Assembly (NCBI RefSeq): GCF_902497855.1
Contig: NZ_CABVHU010000004.1
Coordinates: 186,001 to 250,000, forward strand
DNA: 64,000 nt
Origin: Pseudomonas fluorescens
GTDB lineage: Bacteria > Pseudomonadota > Gammaproteobacteria > Pseudomonadales > Pseudomonadaceae
Direction: 5' to 3'
Position numbers and translations under genes: made by a program. Of the stretch, positions 46,466 through 55,945 are shown piece by piece (within the stretch, counting starts at the first letter, position 1; every line of letters begins with the position of its first letter). Under the pieces are notes generated by a model. The model worked only from the letters and a program-made list of their open reading frames with translations. It did not search any database and was not told the DNA's origin.

Positions 46466-47077
46466 ATGAAACTGTTGCATATCGATTCGAGCATTCTTGG
46501 TGACAACTCGGCTTCCCGTCAGCTGAGCAGCGAAGTCGTTAAGGCCTGGCAAACCGCCGAGCCGAGCGCCGTGGTGACTTACCGTGACCTGGCTGGCGAT
46601 GCCATCAGCCATTTCTCCGCCGCCACCCTGGTGGCTGCCGGTACCACGGCAGAACTGCGCAATGCCGCGCAACAGCACGAAGCCGAACTGAGTGCCCAGG
46701 CGCTGGCTGAATTTATCGCCGCCGATGCCGTGGTGATTGCCGCCCCGATGTACAACTTTACCATCCCGACTCAACTCAAGGCCTGGATCGACCGCATCGC
46801 CGTTGCCGGCCAGACCTTCCGCTACACCGAAGCCGGCCCGGAAGGCCTGTGCGGTAACAAGAAAATCGTGATCGTTTCGACTTCCGGCGGCCTGCATGTC
46901 GGTCAGGCCACCGGCGTTGCTCACGAAGAGTATTTGAAAGTCATGTTCGGCTTCCTCGGTATCACCGATATCGAGTTCGTCCGCGCCCACGGCCTGGCTT
47001 ACGGTGATGAAGTGCGTACCAAGGCCATGAACGATGCCCAAACGCACATCAGCGAGCAGTTGTTCGTCGCTGCGTAA
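46466..47077 (+). CDS. azoR: FMN-dependent NADH:quinone reductase / azoreductase AzoR
   Basis: The 203 aa flavodoxin-like protein reduces quinones and azo compounds using NADH. It begins [20 protein letters not shown], the AzoR N-terminus with the FMN phosphate-binding loop, then [19 protein letters not shown] and STSGGLHVG, both near the flavin. A GGAG-like site precedes the start at 46466. The divergent LysR gene is a probable regulator, as usual for AzoR genes responding to electrophiles. Confidence 0.92.
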   Translation: MKLLHIDSSILGDNSASRQLSSEVVKAWQTAEPSAVVTYRDLAGDAISHFSAATLVAAGTTAELRNAAQQHEAELSAQALAEFIAADAVVIAAPMYNFTIPTQLKAWIDRIAVAGQTFRYTEAGPEGLCGNKKIVIVSTSGGLHVGQATGVAHEEYLKVMFGFLGITDIEFVRAHGLAYGDEVRTKAMNDAQTHISEQLFVAA

Positions 47078-47245
47078 GGCTTGCGTAAAGACGTCAAACA
47101 GCACGGGCAACAGCCAAAAAACTCTGTATTCTGATCACGCAAGTGCCAGATGCGGAGTTTTTTGTTTCTGGCTGTTGCCAGTCCTGGCCCGGGTTATGCA
47201 GTCGAGGGTTACTGTCTCCGGTCAAGCAACAAGGTGGGGCATCCC

Positions 47246-48283
47246 ATGGTGCGTCTTTGTGCAAGCTTACTGATGTGTCTGCTCGGCAGCCTGAATTCAG
47301 TGCACGCCGCACCTGCGCCGCATCCGCACTGGAGCGTCGGCTTCCATGAGATGAGCTTTCTCGATCCGCTCGACCTGCAGCCGATGCGCGCCATCGCCTT
47401 CTATCCTTCCAGCGACAAGGAACACACCAGCACACTCGAGGGCTATACCGTCGAAGCCGGTGAAGACACTCGCGTCGCCATCGGTCGTTTCCCGATGCTG
47501 ATGTTGTCCCATGGCAACACCGGAACCCCGCTGGCCCTGCACGATCTCGCCACCTCGCTGGCGCGCAAGGGTTTCGTCGTGGTAGCGGTGATCCATCCCG
47601 GCGACAACTCCAGGGACCATAGCCGCCTGGGTACCTTGAGCAATCTGTACGGCCGACCGATCCAGATTTCCCAAGCCATCACAGAGACCTTGGGCGATCG
47701 CATGCTTGCGCCCTTCGTCAACGCCAACCAGGTCGGCGTGATCGGCTATTCGGCGGGTGGGGAAACTGCATTGATCCTCTCCGGTGCGACGCCTGACCTG
47801 GACCGTCTGCGCCGCTACTGCCAGGAGCGTCCGGATGATCGCGATGCGTGCAACACTCAAGGCGAATTGATCGTTGACCGCGATGACCTGCAGCCGGTGG
47901 CTGACCCTCGGGTTCATGCCTTGCTGCTGATGGCGCCGCTGAGTCTGAAGTTCGGCCGCCATACCCTGGCTGATGTGCACGTGCCGGTACTGCTGTACAG
48001 CGGCGACGGCGACAAACTGGTGGCATTCGACAAGAACGCCGCAGCGCTGGCGCGCAAACTGCCGATCGCGCCGGACTTCAAGTTGCTGGCCGGGGCCGGG
48101 CACTTCGTGTTCATGGCGCCTTGTACCGAAGAACAACTGGCGGCGATGCCTGCCCTGTGCACTGACGCTGACGGCGTCGATCGCAAGGACATTCACCGCA
48201 CCATGACCTCTGAAGCCAGCCGGTTCTTTTCCCATGCACTGGGCAATTCAGGCAGGGCAGGGATGCAAACTGCCGATCAATGA
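47246..48283 (+). CDS. Secreted alpha/beta hydrolase (dienelactone hydrolase-like)
   Basis: The start at 47246 has AAGGTGGGG upstream and gives 345 aa with a signal peptide ending near SVHAAPA; a frame open from 47150 is not supported. The fold's landmarks are the oxyanion region MLSHGNTG (87-93), the nucleophile Ser169 in GYSAGGE, the Asp in YSGDGDKL and the His in GAGHFVFM. Two extra Cys pairs (in RRYCQERPDDRDACN and APCTEEQLAAMPALC) probably form periplasmic disulfides. Likely an esterase-type enzyme in the periplasm. Confidence 0.85.
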   Translation: MVRLCASLLMCLLGSLNSVHAAPAPHPHWSVGFHEMSFLDPLDLQPMRAIAFYPSSDKEHTSTLEGYTVEAGEDTRVAIGRFPMLMLSHGNTGTPLALHDLATSLARKGFVVVAVIHPGDNSRDHSRLGTLSNLYGRPIQISQAITETLGDRMLAPFVNANQVGVIGYSAGGETALILSGATPDLDRLRRYCQERPDDRDACNTQGELIVDRDDLQPVADPRVHALLLMAPLSLKFGRHTLADVHVPVLLYSGDGDKLVAFDKNAAALARKLPIAPDFKLLAGAGHFVFMAPCTEEQLAAMPALCTDADGVDRKDIHRTMTSEASRFFSHALGNSGRAGMQTADQ

Positions 48284-48315
48284 AGGGTGATCGACAGTTT
48301 TTGTTATCGGTAAAC

Positions 48316-48609
48316 CTACTGTACAGCCTGAGCGATCAGGCCTGTATCGGCTTGGTCGCTTTTATTCCAGTTGAGCGTTACACCGTGCAGTTTGAGAGGG
48401 TTATCCGTTGGGTTTTCCGGGCGCTGAACGTTGTTGTTCGCGGGTTCAACGCTGAAAGGGCAGCACGGACTACCAATGTCGCCCGGGCCACCGATGTCCC
48501 AACATACACCGTTATGGCAGAACTGCTGTTGAGCCGAGTTTTCCGCATGTGCAGTGGAGTAAAAGGTAAATGCCAGCGGGACCAGGAGGGCTAAAGGCAA
48601 TATGCGCAT
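48316..48609 (-). CDS. Small secreted Cys-rich hypothetical protein (97 aa)
   Basis: The start at 48609 (MRILPLALLVPLAF) has AAGGAA upstream and gives a signal peptide ending in STAHAENS. The mature part holds four Cys in a short stretch (FCHNGVCWDIG and SPCCPF) and a Pro/Asn-rich tail. Family not recognised. The paired Cys suggest a disulfide-stabilised periplasmic or secreted protein. It is convergent with the hydrolase gene. Confidence 0.7.
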   Translation of the reverse strand: MRILPLALLVPLAFTFYSTAHAENSAQQQFCHNGVCWDIGGPGDIGSPCCPFSVEPANNNVQRPENPTDNPLKLHGVTLNWNKSDQADTGLIAQAVQ

Positions 48610-48777
48610 TTTCAATGTTCCTTGTTGTCGATTTCCGTAAGTGCAGCGCAAGACATTCTGGCGAAGTCAGTCATTAAAACAACGCTGGCACTTTGCATTA
48701 ATCGAGTAGAAATGTTGCATGTTGCTGGCATTTGAAGTGGCTTCGTTTTTTTGTAACTTGCCTGTTCCAGCGGGCTT

Positions 48778-49974
48778 TCAACTCATTGCACGTGCGGCTC
48801 GTCGGGACAGCAACAACGTCAGGCCAAGTCCGCTCACCGACAACAGCGCCGCACTGAAGAAAATCCACGAATACCCCAGGTTCAAGGCGATTGCCCCCAT
48901 CAACGGTCCGGCAATCGCCAGCGCCAGGTCGAAGAACACCGCATAGGCGCTCAACCCCGCGCCGCGACTGGAATTGGGCACCTGCTTGATCGCCTCCACA
49001 CCCAGTGCCGGGTACACCAACGACAAGCCGAAGCCGGTCAGCCCTGCGCCGATCAATGCATAAGTGGTCGAGGGCGCAAGCCACAGCAGCACCAGGCCCA
49101 AGGTTTCGATGCTCATGCAGGCAATCGCCGAGGTGAATCCACCAAAGCGGCCGATGCTGGAAATGAACAACAGCCGCGCCAGAATGAAACAGACGCCGAA
49201 CACCGTCAGGCAGTAGGCCGCGCCCGCCCAGCCGCGGCTGACGTAATACAAGGTGATAAATGTGGTCAGGGTGCCGTAGCCGATGGAGGCCAGGCTCAGG
49301 CTCGCGCCAAACGGCGCAATGCGCCCGAACACCGCCCGGAATGGCAGGCGCTCGCCGCGAATCACCGGCACCGAGGGTTTGTTGCGAATCAGCAGCAATG
49401 CAGCCAGCGCCAGCAGTGACAGGACAATCCCCAGGCTTTCAAAGCCGTACTCGGCGACCATCACCACCCCAAGCGGTGCGCCAAGGGCGATGGCGCCGTA
49501 GGACGCAATCCCGTTCCAGGAAATCGAGCGCGCGGTATGTTCGGCACCGACCTGACCCATGCACCAACTGATGGTGCCGACCCCAATCAGGCCTTGGGCG
49601 ATCCCCAACAGCAGGCGGCCGGCGATCAGGATCAACAGACTCAACAACGGAAAGCTTTGCAGCAACGTCGACAACAGCGTCAGCACGCCGCTCAACACGA
49701 TCCCCGACAAGCCGTACACAATCGCCCGCTTGGTGCCAATACTGTCCGACATGCGCCCGGCCATGGGGCGGCTGAGCAGAGTAGCCAGGTACTGGCAGCC
49801 GATGGTCAACCCCGCGACGATCGCGCTGAAACCCAGCTGTTCGTGGACATACCCCGGTATCACGGCAATCGGCAGGCCAATGCACAGGAAGGCAATGAAG
49901 GTATAGAAGACGATGGAAACGATCTGCAGGGTGATCGCCATGGAGCTTTGCGGGGGCAGTTGCTGCATAGACAT
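48778..49974 (-). CDS. MFS transporter (YfcJ/YhhS-like)
   Basis: The 398 aa inner-membrane protein has twelve hydrophobic segments and the major-facilitator loop motif GRMSDSIGTKRAIVYG between helices 2 and 3. GRLLLGIAQGLIGVGTISWCMGQVG is typical of the YfcJ/YhhS (UPF0226) group. Substrate unknown; relatives export small molecules such as sugars or drugs. A REPIN separates it from ybiT. Confidence 0.87.
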   Translation of the reverse strand: MSMQQLPPQSSMAITLQIVSIVFYTFIAFLCIGLPIAVIPGYVHEQLGFSAIVAGLTIGCQYLATLLSRPMAGRMSDSIGTKRAIVYGLSGIVLSGVLTLLSTLLQSFPLLSLLILIAGRLLLGIAQGLIGVGTISWCMGQVGAEHTARSISWNGIASYGAIALGAPLGVVMVAEYGFESLGIVLSLLALAALLLIRNKPSVPVIRGERLPFRAVFGRIAPFGASLSLASIGYGTLTTFITLYYVSRGWAGAAYCLTVFGVCFILARLLFISSIGRFGGFTSAIACMSIETLGLVLLWLAPSTTYALIGAGLTGFGLSLVYPALGVEAIKQVPNSSRGAGLSAYAVFFDLALAIAGPLMGAIALNLGYSWIFFSAALLSVSGLGLTLLLSRRAARAMS

Positions 49975-50065
49975 GAGAGCTCGTTCGCGGGCGGCGGTAG
50001 GAGAACTGCATCATGGCTTGGGTCGGAAATAAAAGGAAGCAGGCTAACTATATTCATTGAGCTTG

Positions 50066-50174
50066 AGGGCCTCTTCGCGGGCAAGCCTCGCTCCTACAGG
50101 ATCAAGGTCGTCCACAACAATTGCGCACGACGCAAATCCTGTAGGAGCGAGGCTTGCCCGCGAAGAGGGCCTCT
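50066..50174. repeat. Long near-perfect REPIN upstream of MFS gene
   Basis: The left arm CCTCTTCGCGGGCAAGCCTC plus GCTCCTACAGGAT and the right arm ATCCTGTAGGAGCGAGGC plus TTGCCCGCGAAGAGG form an almost perfect 37-bp inverted repeat around a 28-bp centre. It lies between the MFS gene promoter and the ybiT terminator. Confidence 0.9.
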
Positions 50175-50204
50175 GCACCGAAAAATATTCAGCCCTGAAA
50201 TGCA

Positions 50205-50233
50205 AAAAGCCCCGTCACAAGGACAGGGCTTTT
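50205..50233 (-). terminator. Terminator of ybiT
   Basis: AAAAGCCC and GGGCTTTT form an imperfectly paired hairpin about 20 bp after the ybiT stop, followed on the minus strand by a U-run (TTTTTGC). The arms also contain an extra C/G pair. Confidence 0.7.
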
Positions 50234-50249
50234 CAGTTTCAGCAGCTAT

Positions 50250-51839
50250 TTAGAACACAACGCCCTGGCTACGCAGGTAATCGTCATAGGTGCCGCTGAA
50301 ATCGATCACGCCGCTAGGGCTGAGTTCGATAATGCGGGTGGCCAGAGACGATACGAACTCACGGTCGTGGCTGACGAAGATCAGCGTGCCCGGGTAGTTC
50401 TCCAGCGCCAGGTTCAGCGCCTCGATCGATTCCATGTCCAAGTGGTTGGTCGGTTCGTCCATGATCAGCACGTTCGGCTTTTGCAGGATCAGCTTGCCGA
50501 ACAGCATGCGACCTTGCTCGCCGCCGGAGATGACCTTGACCGACTTGAGGATCTCGTCGTTGGAGAACAGCATCCGGCCGAGGGTGCCGCGAACGATTTG
50601 CTCGCCGCCCTGGGTCCATTGGCCCATCCAGTCGAACAGGTTGCAGTCGTCTTCGAAGTCGTGCGCATGGTCCTGGGCGTAGTAGCCCAGTTCCGCGGCG
50701 TCGGTCCACTTCACTGTACCGGCATCCGGGGTCAGTTCGTTGACCAGGGTGCGCAGCAGGGTGGTTTTGCCGATACCGTTCGGGCCGATGATCGCCACGC
50801 GCTCGCCGGCTTCAACAACGAAGCTGAAGTCCTTGAACAGCGGCTTGCCGTCGAAGCCTTTGGCCATGCGCTCGACGATGACCGCCTGGCGGTGCAGCTT
50901 CTTGGTTTGTTCGAAACGGATGAACGGGCTCACACGGCTCGAAGGCTTGACCTCGGCCAGTTGGATCTTGTCGATCGCCTTGGCGCGGGAGGTCGCTTGC
51001 TTGGCTTTCGAGGCGTTGGCCGAGAAGCGGCTGACGAACGATTGCAGTTCCGAAATCTGTGCTTTCTTCTTGGCGTTGTCCGACAGCAGTTGCTCGCGGG
51101 ACTGGGTCGCCACGGTCATGTACTCGTCGTAGTTGCCCGGGAACAGGCGCAGCTCGCCGTAATCCAGGTCAGCCATGTGGGTGCACACGCTGTTCAGGAA
51201 GTGACGGTCGTGGGAGATGATGATCATCAGGCTGGAGCGCTGGGTCAGGATGTTTTCCAGCCAGCGGATGGTGTTGATGTCCAGGTGGTTGGTCGGTTCG
51301 TCGAGCAACAGCACTTCCGGATCGGAGAACAGCGCCTGAGCCAGCAATACGCGCAGTTTCCAGCCTGGGGACACTTCGCTCATCGGGCCGAAATGCTGCT
51401 CGATGCCGATACCCAGGCCCAGCAACAGTTCACCGGCACGGGATTCGGCGGTGTAGCCGTCCATTTCGGCAAACTCGGTTTCAAGTTCCGCCACGGCCAT
51501 GCCGTCTTCTTCGGTCATTTCCGGCAGCGAGTAGATGCGATCGCGCTCGGCCTTGACCTTCCACAGCTCTTCGTGACCCATGATCACGGTATCGATCACG
51601 GTGAATTCTTCGTAGGCGAACTGGTCCTGGCGCAATTTACCCAGGCGCACGTTCGGCTCGAGCATAACCTGGCCGCCCGACGGCTCGAGGTCGCCACCGA
51701 GGATTTTCATGAAGGTCGATTTGCCGCAACCGTTGGCGCCGATCAGGCCATAGCGGTTGCCCGCGCCGAATTTGACCGAAACGTTTTCAAATAGCGGCTT
51801 GGCGCCGAACTGCATCGTGATGTTAGCTGTAGAGATCAA
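50250..51839 (-). CDS. ybiT: ABC-F family ATPase YbiT
   Basis: Cytosolic twin-ATPase of the ABC-F class, which act on ribosomes. Two nucleotide-binding domains are present: Walker [10 protein letters not shown] at residues 34-42 and GPNGIGKTT in the second half; two [15 protein letters not shown] Walker B motifs; signature [15 protein letters not shown] in domain two. The linker ([21 protein letters not shown]) is typical. The 529 aa length equals E. coli YbiT (530 aa). It has no membrane segment. Role in translation control inferred from the family. Confidence 0.93.
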   Translation of the reverse strand: MISTANITMQFGAKPLFENVSVKFGAGNRYGLIGANGCGKSTFMKILGGDLEPSGGQVMLEPNVRLGKLRQDQFAYEEFTVIDTVIMGHEELWKVKAERDRIYSLPEMTEEDGMAVAELETEFAEMDGYTAESRAGELLLGLGIGIEQHFGPMSEVSPGWKLRVLLAQALFSDPEVLLLDEPTNHLDINTIRWLENILTQRSSLMIIISHDRHFLNSVCTHMADLDYGELRLFPGNYDEYMTVATQSREQLLSDNAKKKAQISELQSFVSRFSANASKAKQATSRAKAIDKIQLAEVKPSSRVSPFIRFEQTKKLHRQAVIVERMAKGFDGKPLFKDFSFVVEAGERVAIIGPNGIGKTTLLRTLVNELTPDAGTVKWTDAAELGYYAQDHAHDFEDDCNLFDWMGQWTQGGEQIVRGTLGRMLFSNDEILKSVKVISGGEQGRMLFGKLILQKPNVLIMDEPTNHLDMESIEALNLALENYPGTLIFVSHDREFVSSLATRIIELSPSGVIDFSGTYDDYLRSQGVVF

Positions 51840-52334
51840 AGGTTTTTCCTGCGAAGCTTTAAGAGTAGCAAGGGTTGCGGCAGTACCGATTCAGTACCCG
51901 TTTCCGATATCCGAACCACGGCAAATTCATCCCGGTCAGAAGCGGAAGGTCCATCTGGCAATAAGTGGACAGCAGCATAAGGAGCGCTTGGCCCGAGTCG
52001 AAGTGCGCTGAGGCGGGGTTCATTCCCGTCATCAACCAAGGGGGGCGCATAATGTTTGGCGGCGATTGTACTGGTCTGGCTCTTTAAGCGATAGGGCGTT
52101 GAGGCCGTACGGCCGCTTTGAGGCCATCAGCGGGCAGATTTTCACCCCTGAATGCTAACAGCTTGTTACAAGAGGAGGCTAAAATGCCATCTTTGCTCCT
52201 GAGGCCGACAGTCGGCCTGCGCTCAGGGGCGCGCCGCCGGCACCGCCGTTTCGATATCAGACGCTGCACAAGGCCCCTCGCCGCAACGCATCCAGGGGCC
52301 GCAGTTTGTTCACTTCTGACGTGTGACAATTTTC
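51840..52334. other. Intergenic region between ybiT and lpxO
   Basis: This 495-bp gap carries no convincing gene. It does contain a strong ribosome-binding site (AAGAGGAGG, about 52170-52178) before an ATG at 52184, opening a short frame of basic residues that runs into lpxO, and a perfect hairpin AGGCCGA-CAG-TCGGCCT at 52202-52218. These could be a leader for lpxO. A second stem (AGGCCGTACGGCC) lies at about 52101-52113. Confidence 0.5.
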
Positions 52335-53234
52335 GTGAAACTCATCATTGCTGTTATTTATGTTGTATCGATCGCGTACGTTCATCTGCGCGGGCACGTG
52401 CGCCACAAATTGGGCCGCCAGCTGAGTGATCACTCGACGTTTCTGGCACCGGTCAATTGCTTCCTTTATCTGTTCTCGAAAATCCCCAACAGGCCTTATC
52501 TCGACACCGCCGATTTCCCTGACTTGAGTCCGTTGCAGACCCATTGGCAAGACATTCGCGCCGAAGGCCTGCACCTGCTCCGCGCCGGCGAGATCAAACG
52601 CTCCAACCAGTACGACGATGTCGGCTTCAACTCGTTCTTCAAGACAGGCTGGAAGCGCTTTTATTTGAAGTGGTACGGCGACAGCCACCCTTCGGCGATG
52701 AAACTCTGCCCGCGTACCACTGCACTGGTGCAGAGTATCGGCTCGATCAAGGCTGCGATGTTCGCCGAACTGCCGCCGGGCTCCAGGCTGGTCCGTCACC
52801 GCGATCCGTACGCCGGTTCCTATCGTTATCACCTGGGTCTGGACACGCCGAATGATGCCGGTTGCTACATCAACGTCGATGGCGAGCACTACCACTGGCG
52901 CGATGGTGAGGCGGTCATGTTCGACGAAACCTTCATTCATTACGCCGAAAACACCACCCAGCACAATCGCATCATTTTGTTCTGCGACATTGAGCGGCCA
53001 ATGAAGTATCGCTGGGCGACAGCGTTCAATCGCTGGTTCAGCCGCACTGTGATGGCGGCGGCGGGCGCGCCGAACGCTGTGGGCGACAAAACCGGCGCCA
53101 TCAACCGCCTGTTCGGCAGAATCTACAAGCTTCGCCTGCGGGGCAAGGCGCTCAAGAAGCGCAATCGCAAGCTTTACTACCTGGAGAAATGGGCGATCCT
53201 GGGTGGGTTGCTGGCATTGTTCGTGCTGATCTGA
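52335..53234 (+). CDS. lpxO: Lipid A hydroxylase LpxO
   Basis: Fe(II)/2-oxoglutarate oxygenase that adds a 2-hydroxyl to a lipid A acyl chain. The GTG at 52335 is chosen because the product then starts MKLIIAVIYV like known LpxO; GTG at 52323 is the alternative. Residues His155 and Asp157 (HRDPYAG) and His202 (ETFIHYAENTT) supply the iron ligands; membrane segments lie at both ends (about 3-16 and 282-299). At 299 aa it has the family length. Together with cptA it marks LPS tailoring in this strain. Confidence 0.9.
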   Translation: MKLIIAVIYVVSIAYVHLRGHVRHKLGRQLSDHSTFLAPVNCFLYLFSKIPNRPYLDTADFPDLSPLQTHWQDIRAEGLHLLRAGEIKRSNQYDDVGFNSFFKTGWKRFYLKWYGDSHPSAMKLCPRTTALVQSIGSIKAAMFAELPPGSRLVRHRDPYAGSYRYHLGLDTPNDAGCYINVDGEHYHWRDGEAVMFDETFIHYAENTTQHNRIILFCDIERPMKYRWATAFNRWFSRTVMAAAGAPNAVGDKTGAINRLFGRIYKLRLRGKALKKRNRKLYYLEKWAILGGLLALFVLI

Positions 53235-53252
53235 GTTCAGCGTTGTTGCATA

Positions 53253-53286
53253 CGGCCTCATCGCGGGCAAGCCCGCGATGAGGCCG
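53253..53286. repeat. REP-like perfect hairpin after lpxO
   Basis: CGGCCTCATCGCGGGC and GCCCGCGATGAGGCCG form a perfect 16-bp stem with a 2-base loop. It lies between the convergent lpxO and ku genes, so it may act as a transcript end for both. The core GCGGGCAAGCCCGC is that of a single REP element. Confidence 0.8.
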
Positions 53287-53323
53287 GAACATCCACGAAA
53301 AATCGTAAGTACCTGATAATCGA

Positions 53324-54196
53324 TCAGCCACTCGAACGCTTTGAAGTTTTTTTGGCCGGCGCCGGCTTGTCGCTCGATTTAGCTTTCGCTGCAGGTTTGG
53401 CAGCCGCCTTGCCCCCCAAACTACGCTTGAGCAGTTCAGTCAAATCAATCACATCCGCCGTCTTGCGTTCCTCTTCACCCGTCGCCGTTTCCACGTCCTC
53501 GATCTTGCCTTCATGGGCCTTTTTCTCCACCAGCGCCATGATCTTGTCTTCGAAGCTGTCGCGATAGTCTTCAGGGCTCCACTCGGCGCTCATGTCCTCG
53601 ACCAGCCGTTTGGCCATGTCCAGCTCGCCCTTGACCAACGTCGGGCTGGTGACTTCGCTGCCCAGTTCGAGCGTGTCCAGACTGCGCACTTCGGCCGGCC
53701 AGCGCAGCATCACCAGGACCATGGCCGACTCCAGCGGCATCAGTGCGGCCAGGTGCTGGCGCGTATGCAAAACCACATGGGCGAGGGCGACCTTGTTGGT
53801 TTTGCTGAGGGTTTCGCGCAACAGCGCGTAGACCTTGCCGCCGCGTTTATCGGGTGCAAGGTAGTAGGGGGTGTCGATGTTTTGCAGGGGAATCTGTTCA
53901 CTGTCGACAAAGGAAAAGATGTCAATGGTTTGCGTGGACAGCGGGTGCGCCGACTTGATCTCCTCTTCACTGAGCACCACGTAGCGACCCTTTTCGTACT
54001 GCACACCTTTAACGATGTGCTCCTTGGTAACTTCCTTGCCGGTGACCTTGTTGACACGCTTGTAGCCCACCGGCTCCATGCTCCGGCTGTCGAGCCAGTC
54101 GAAATCCACCCCTTGGGACGAGGTCGCCGAGACCAGTGCGACGGGGATATGCACCAGCCCGAAACTGATTGCGCCTTTCCAGATTGCCCGTGCCAT
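53324..54196 (-). CDS. ku: Non-homologous end-joining protein Ku
   Basis: Homodimeric bacterial Ku binds DNA double-strand ends and recruits LigD. The start at 54196 (MARAIWKGAISFGLVHIPV) has GGGAG upstream and gives 290 aa. The Ku core beta-barrel is intact (YKRVNKVTGKEV, FVDSEQIPLQNIDTPYYLAPD) and the C-terminal tail is a Lys/Ala/Pro-rich extension (about residues 262-290), as seen in Ku proteins that bind DNA internally. No ligD gene is in the window. Confidence 0.93.
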   Translation of the reverse strand: MARAIWKGAISFGLVHIPVALVSATSSQGVDFDWLDSRSMEPVGYKRVNKVTGKEVTKEHIVKGVQYEKGRYVVLSEEEIKSAHPLSTQTIDIFSFVDSEQIPLQNIDTPYYLAPDKRGGKVYALLRETLSKTNKVALAHVVLHTRQHLAALMPLESAMVLVMLRWPAEVRSLDTLELGSEVTSPTLVKGELDMAKRLVEDMSAEWSPEDYRDSFEDKIMALVEKKAHEGKIEDVETATGEEERKTADVIDLTELLKRSLGGKAAAKPAAKAKSSDKPAPAKKTSKRSSG

Positions 54197-54398
54197 CGTC
54201 GTCTTCTCCCAAGTGATGATCAGGTGACCCGTGGCCCGGCGCAAAAGTTTCAGCCGCTTTGGGCCGCGTCTCCTGGGCGGATCAGCGGTACGGTCAAAGG
54301 GTGTTACATCTGCCGGGGAGGTTTTGATTAACAAATGCGAACCCCGGGCGTAGCGTGCTATCGAAGACTCTATCCACGCTGACGTCGAGAGGCTCCCA

Positions 54399-54743
54399 AT
54401 GAACCGATTAATGCTGGGCATCACCGCGTTGGCATTGAGTGGCGTGCTGAGCCAGCCAGCCCAGGCAGACGCTTCATCATTACGGCTGGCACAGAGCCCG
54501 ACAGGCCATTCAAGCAACCCCTACAACAGCCCGATTCGCCGGGCCAATCCCAACAGCATGCAGGGCACCCAACCCGGCGCTCCGACCATTCGCGGGCCAA
54601 ACACCGTACCTGTGCCGCGACCACCGACCCTGGACAACGGCGGGATCGGCAACCGCTATCCCCAGAACCGAACGGTTCCGGCCAACCCACCGACATTCAT
54701 ACCCAATCCGCCTCATCGAGACGCAGGCACCAGCAACCGTTGA
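54399..54743 (+). CDS. Secreted Pro/Asn-rich hypothetical protein (114 aa)
   Basis: The start at 54399 gives a signal peptide ending in QPAQADAS. The mature part is disordered and rich in Pro, Asn, Gly and Arg (QPGAPTIRGPNTVPVPRPP and VPANPPTFIPNPPHR). I do not recognise a family. Its upstream position, 50 bp before the PQQ dehydrogenase, suggests cotranscription. Confidence 0.7.
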   Translation: MNRLMLGITALALSGVLSQPAQADASSLRLAQSPTGHSSNPYNSPIRRANPNSMQGTQPGAPTIRGPNTVPVPRPPTLDNGGIGNRYPQNRTVPANPPTFIPNPPHRDAGTSNR

Positions 54744-54793
54744 ACGGCAAGACGCAGGTCTGCCAGCCATTCTGACGACAAAAGGAATCGTGC

Positions 54794-55945
54794 ATGTTGC
54801 GTAAAACCCTCCTGGCCACACTCTGTGCCAGCACATTGATCACTGCGGCCGCACCTGTGTCCGCCGCCCCCGCCCAAGAATTAAAAAGTGAACAGGGCAC
54901 CCTCGAAGTCACCCCGATCGTCGAAGGCCTCGATCACCCCTGGGCCTTGGCGTTTCTGCCCGATCGCCAGGGGATGCTGGTGACCGAACGCCCCGGCAAC
55001 CTGCGAGTGGTCAGCGCTGACGGCAAACTGTCGGCCCCGCTCGACGGCGTGCCGAAGGTCTGGGCCAAGGGGCAGGGCGGCTTGCTCGATGTGGTGCTGT
55101 CGCCCGATTTCAAGCAAGACCGCACGGTCTATCTGTCTTACGCCGAAGGGGGCGGCAAGGGCGACAAGGCCGGGACGGCGGTCGGCCGCGGGCAATTGTC
55201 GCAAGACCTGAAGACAATCAACAACTTCAAGGTGATCTTCCGCCAGGAGCCCAAACTGTCGGTCGGCAACCACTTTGGGTCGCGCCTGGTGTTCGACCGC
55301 GACGGTTACCTGTTCATCACCCTGGGCGAGAACAACGACCGGCCGACGGCCCAGGACCTCGACAAGCTGCAGGGCAAGGTCGTGCGCATCTACCCCGACG
55401 GCAAGGTACCGGACGACAATCCCTTTGTCGGCCAGGCCGGCGTGCGTCCGGAAATCTGGTCCTATGGCCAGCGCAATTCACAAGGCGCGGCGCTCAACCC
55501 CTGGACAGGCGTCCTTTGGGAAAACGAACACGGCCCCCGGGGCGGCGACGAGATCAACATTATCGAGCGTGGCAAGAATTACGGTTGGCCCCTGGCAACC
55601 CACGGCATCAACTATTCCGGCCTGCCGATTCCGGAAGCCAAGGGCAAGACCGCCGAAGGCACCGTCGCGCCACACCATGTCTGGGAAAAATCCCCTGGCC
55701 TGAGCGGCATGGCGTTCTACGATGCCGATCGCTTCAAGGCCTGGCAACATAATGTGTTTATCGGCGCGCTGGTCAGTCGGGAGTTGATTCGCTTGCAGTT
55801 CGACGGCGACAGGGTGGTTCACGAAGAACGCTTGATGGGTGAACTGAACAAACGCATTCGTGATGTGCGGCAGGGGCCGGACGGGTATTTGTATGTGTTG
55901 ACCGACGAGGATGACGGGGTGCTGTACAAGGTCGGCCTGAAGTGA
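54794..55945 (+). CDS. PQQ-dependent aldose sugar dehydrogenase (YliI-like)
   Basis: Periplasmic soluble aldose dehydrogenase of the YliI/Asd class using pyrroloquinoline quinone. The signal peptide ends near PVSAAPAQ. A six-bladed propeller is seen from repeats such as GLDHPWALAFLPD, GQGGLLDVVLSPDF, GNHFGSRLVFDRDGYLFIT and WSYGQRNSQGAALNPWTG; the ENEHGPRGGDEIN and LSGMAFY motifs lie around the cofactor. At 383 aa it matches E. coli YliI (371 aa). Confidence 0.9.
   Translation: MLRKTLLATLCASTLITAAAPVSAAPAQELKSEQGTLEVTPIVEGLDHPWALAFLPDRQGMLVTERPGNLRVVSADGKLSAPLDGVPKVWAKGQGGLLDVVLSPDFKQDRTVYLSYAEGGGKGDKAGTAVGRGQLSQDLKTINNFKVIFRQEPKLSVGNHFGSRLVFDRDGYLFITLGENNDRPTAQDLDKLQGKVVRIYPDGKVPDDNPFVGQAGVRPEIWSYGQRNSQGAALNPWTGVLWENEHGPRGGDEINIIERGKNYGWPLATHGINYSGLPIPEAKGKTAEGTVAPHHVWEKSPGLSGMAFYDADRFKAWQHNVFIGALVSRELIRLQFDGDRVVHEERLMGELNKRIRDVRQGPDGYLYVLTDEDDGVLYKVGLK

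Noticed and set aside
50367..51794. Plus-strand open frame (475 aa) opposite ybiT
   Set aside because: It mirrors the codon bias of the real ABC-F gene, which has complete motifs on the other strand.
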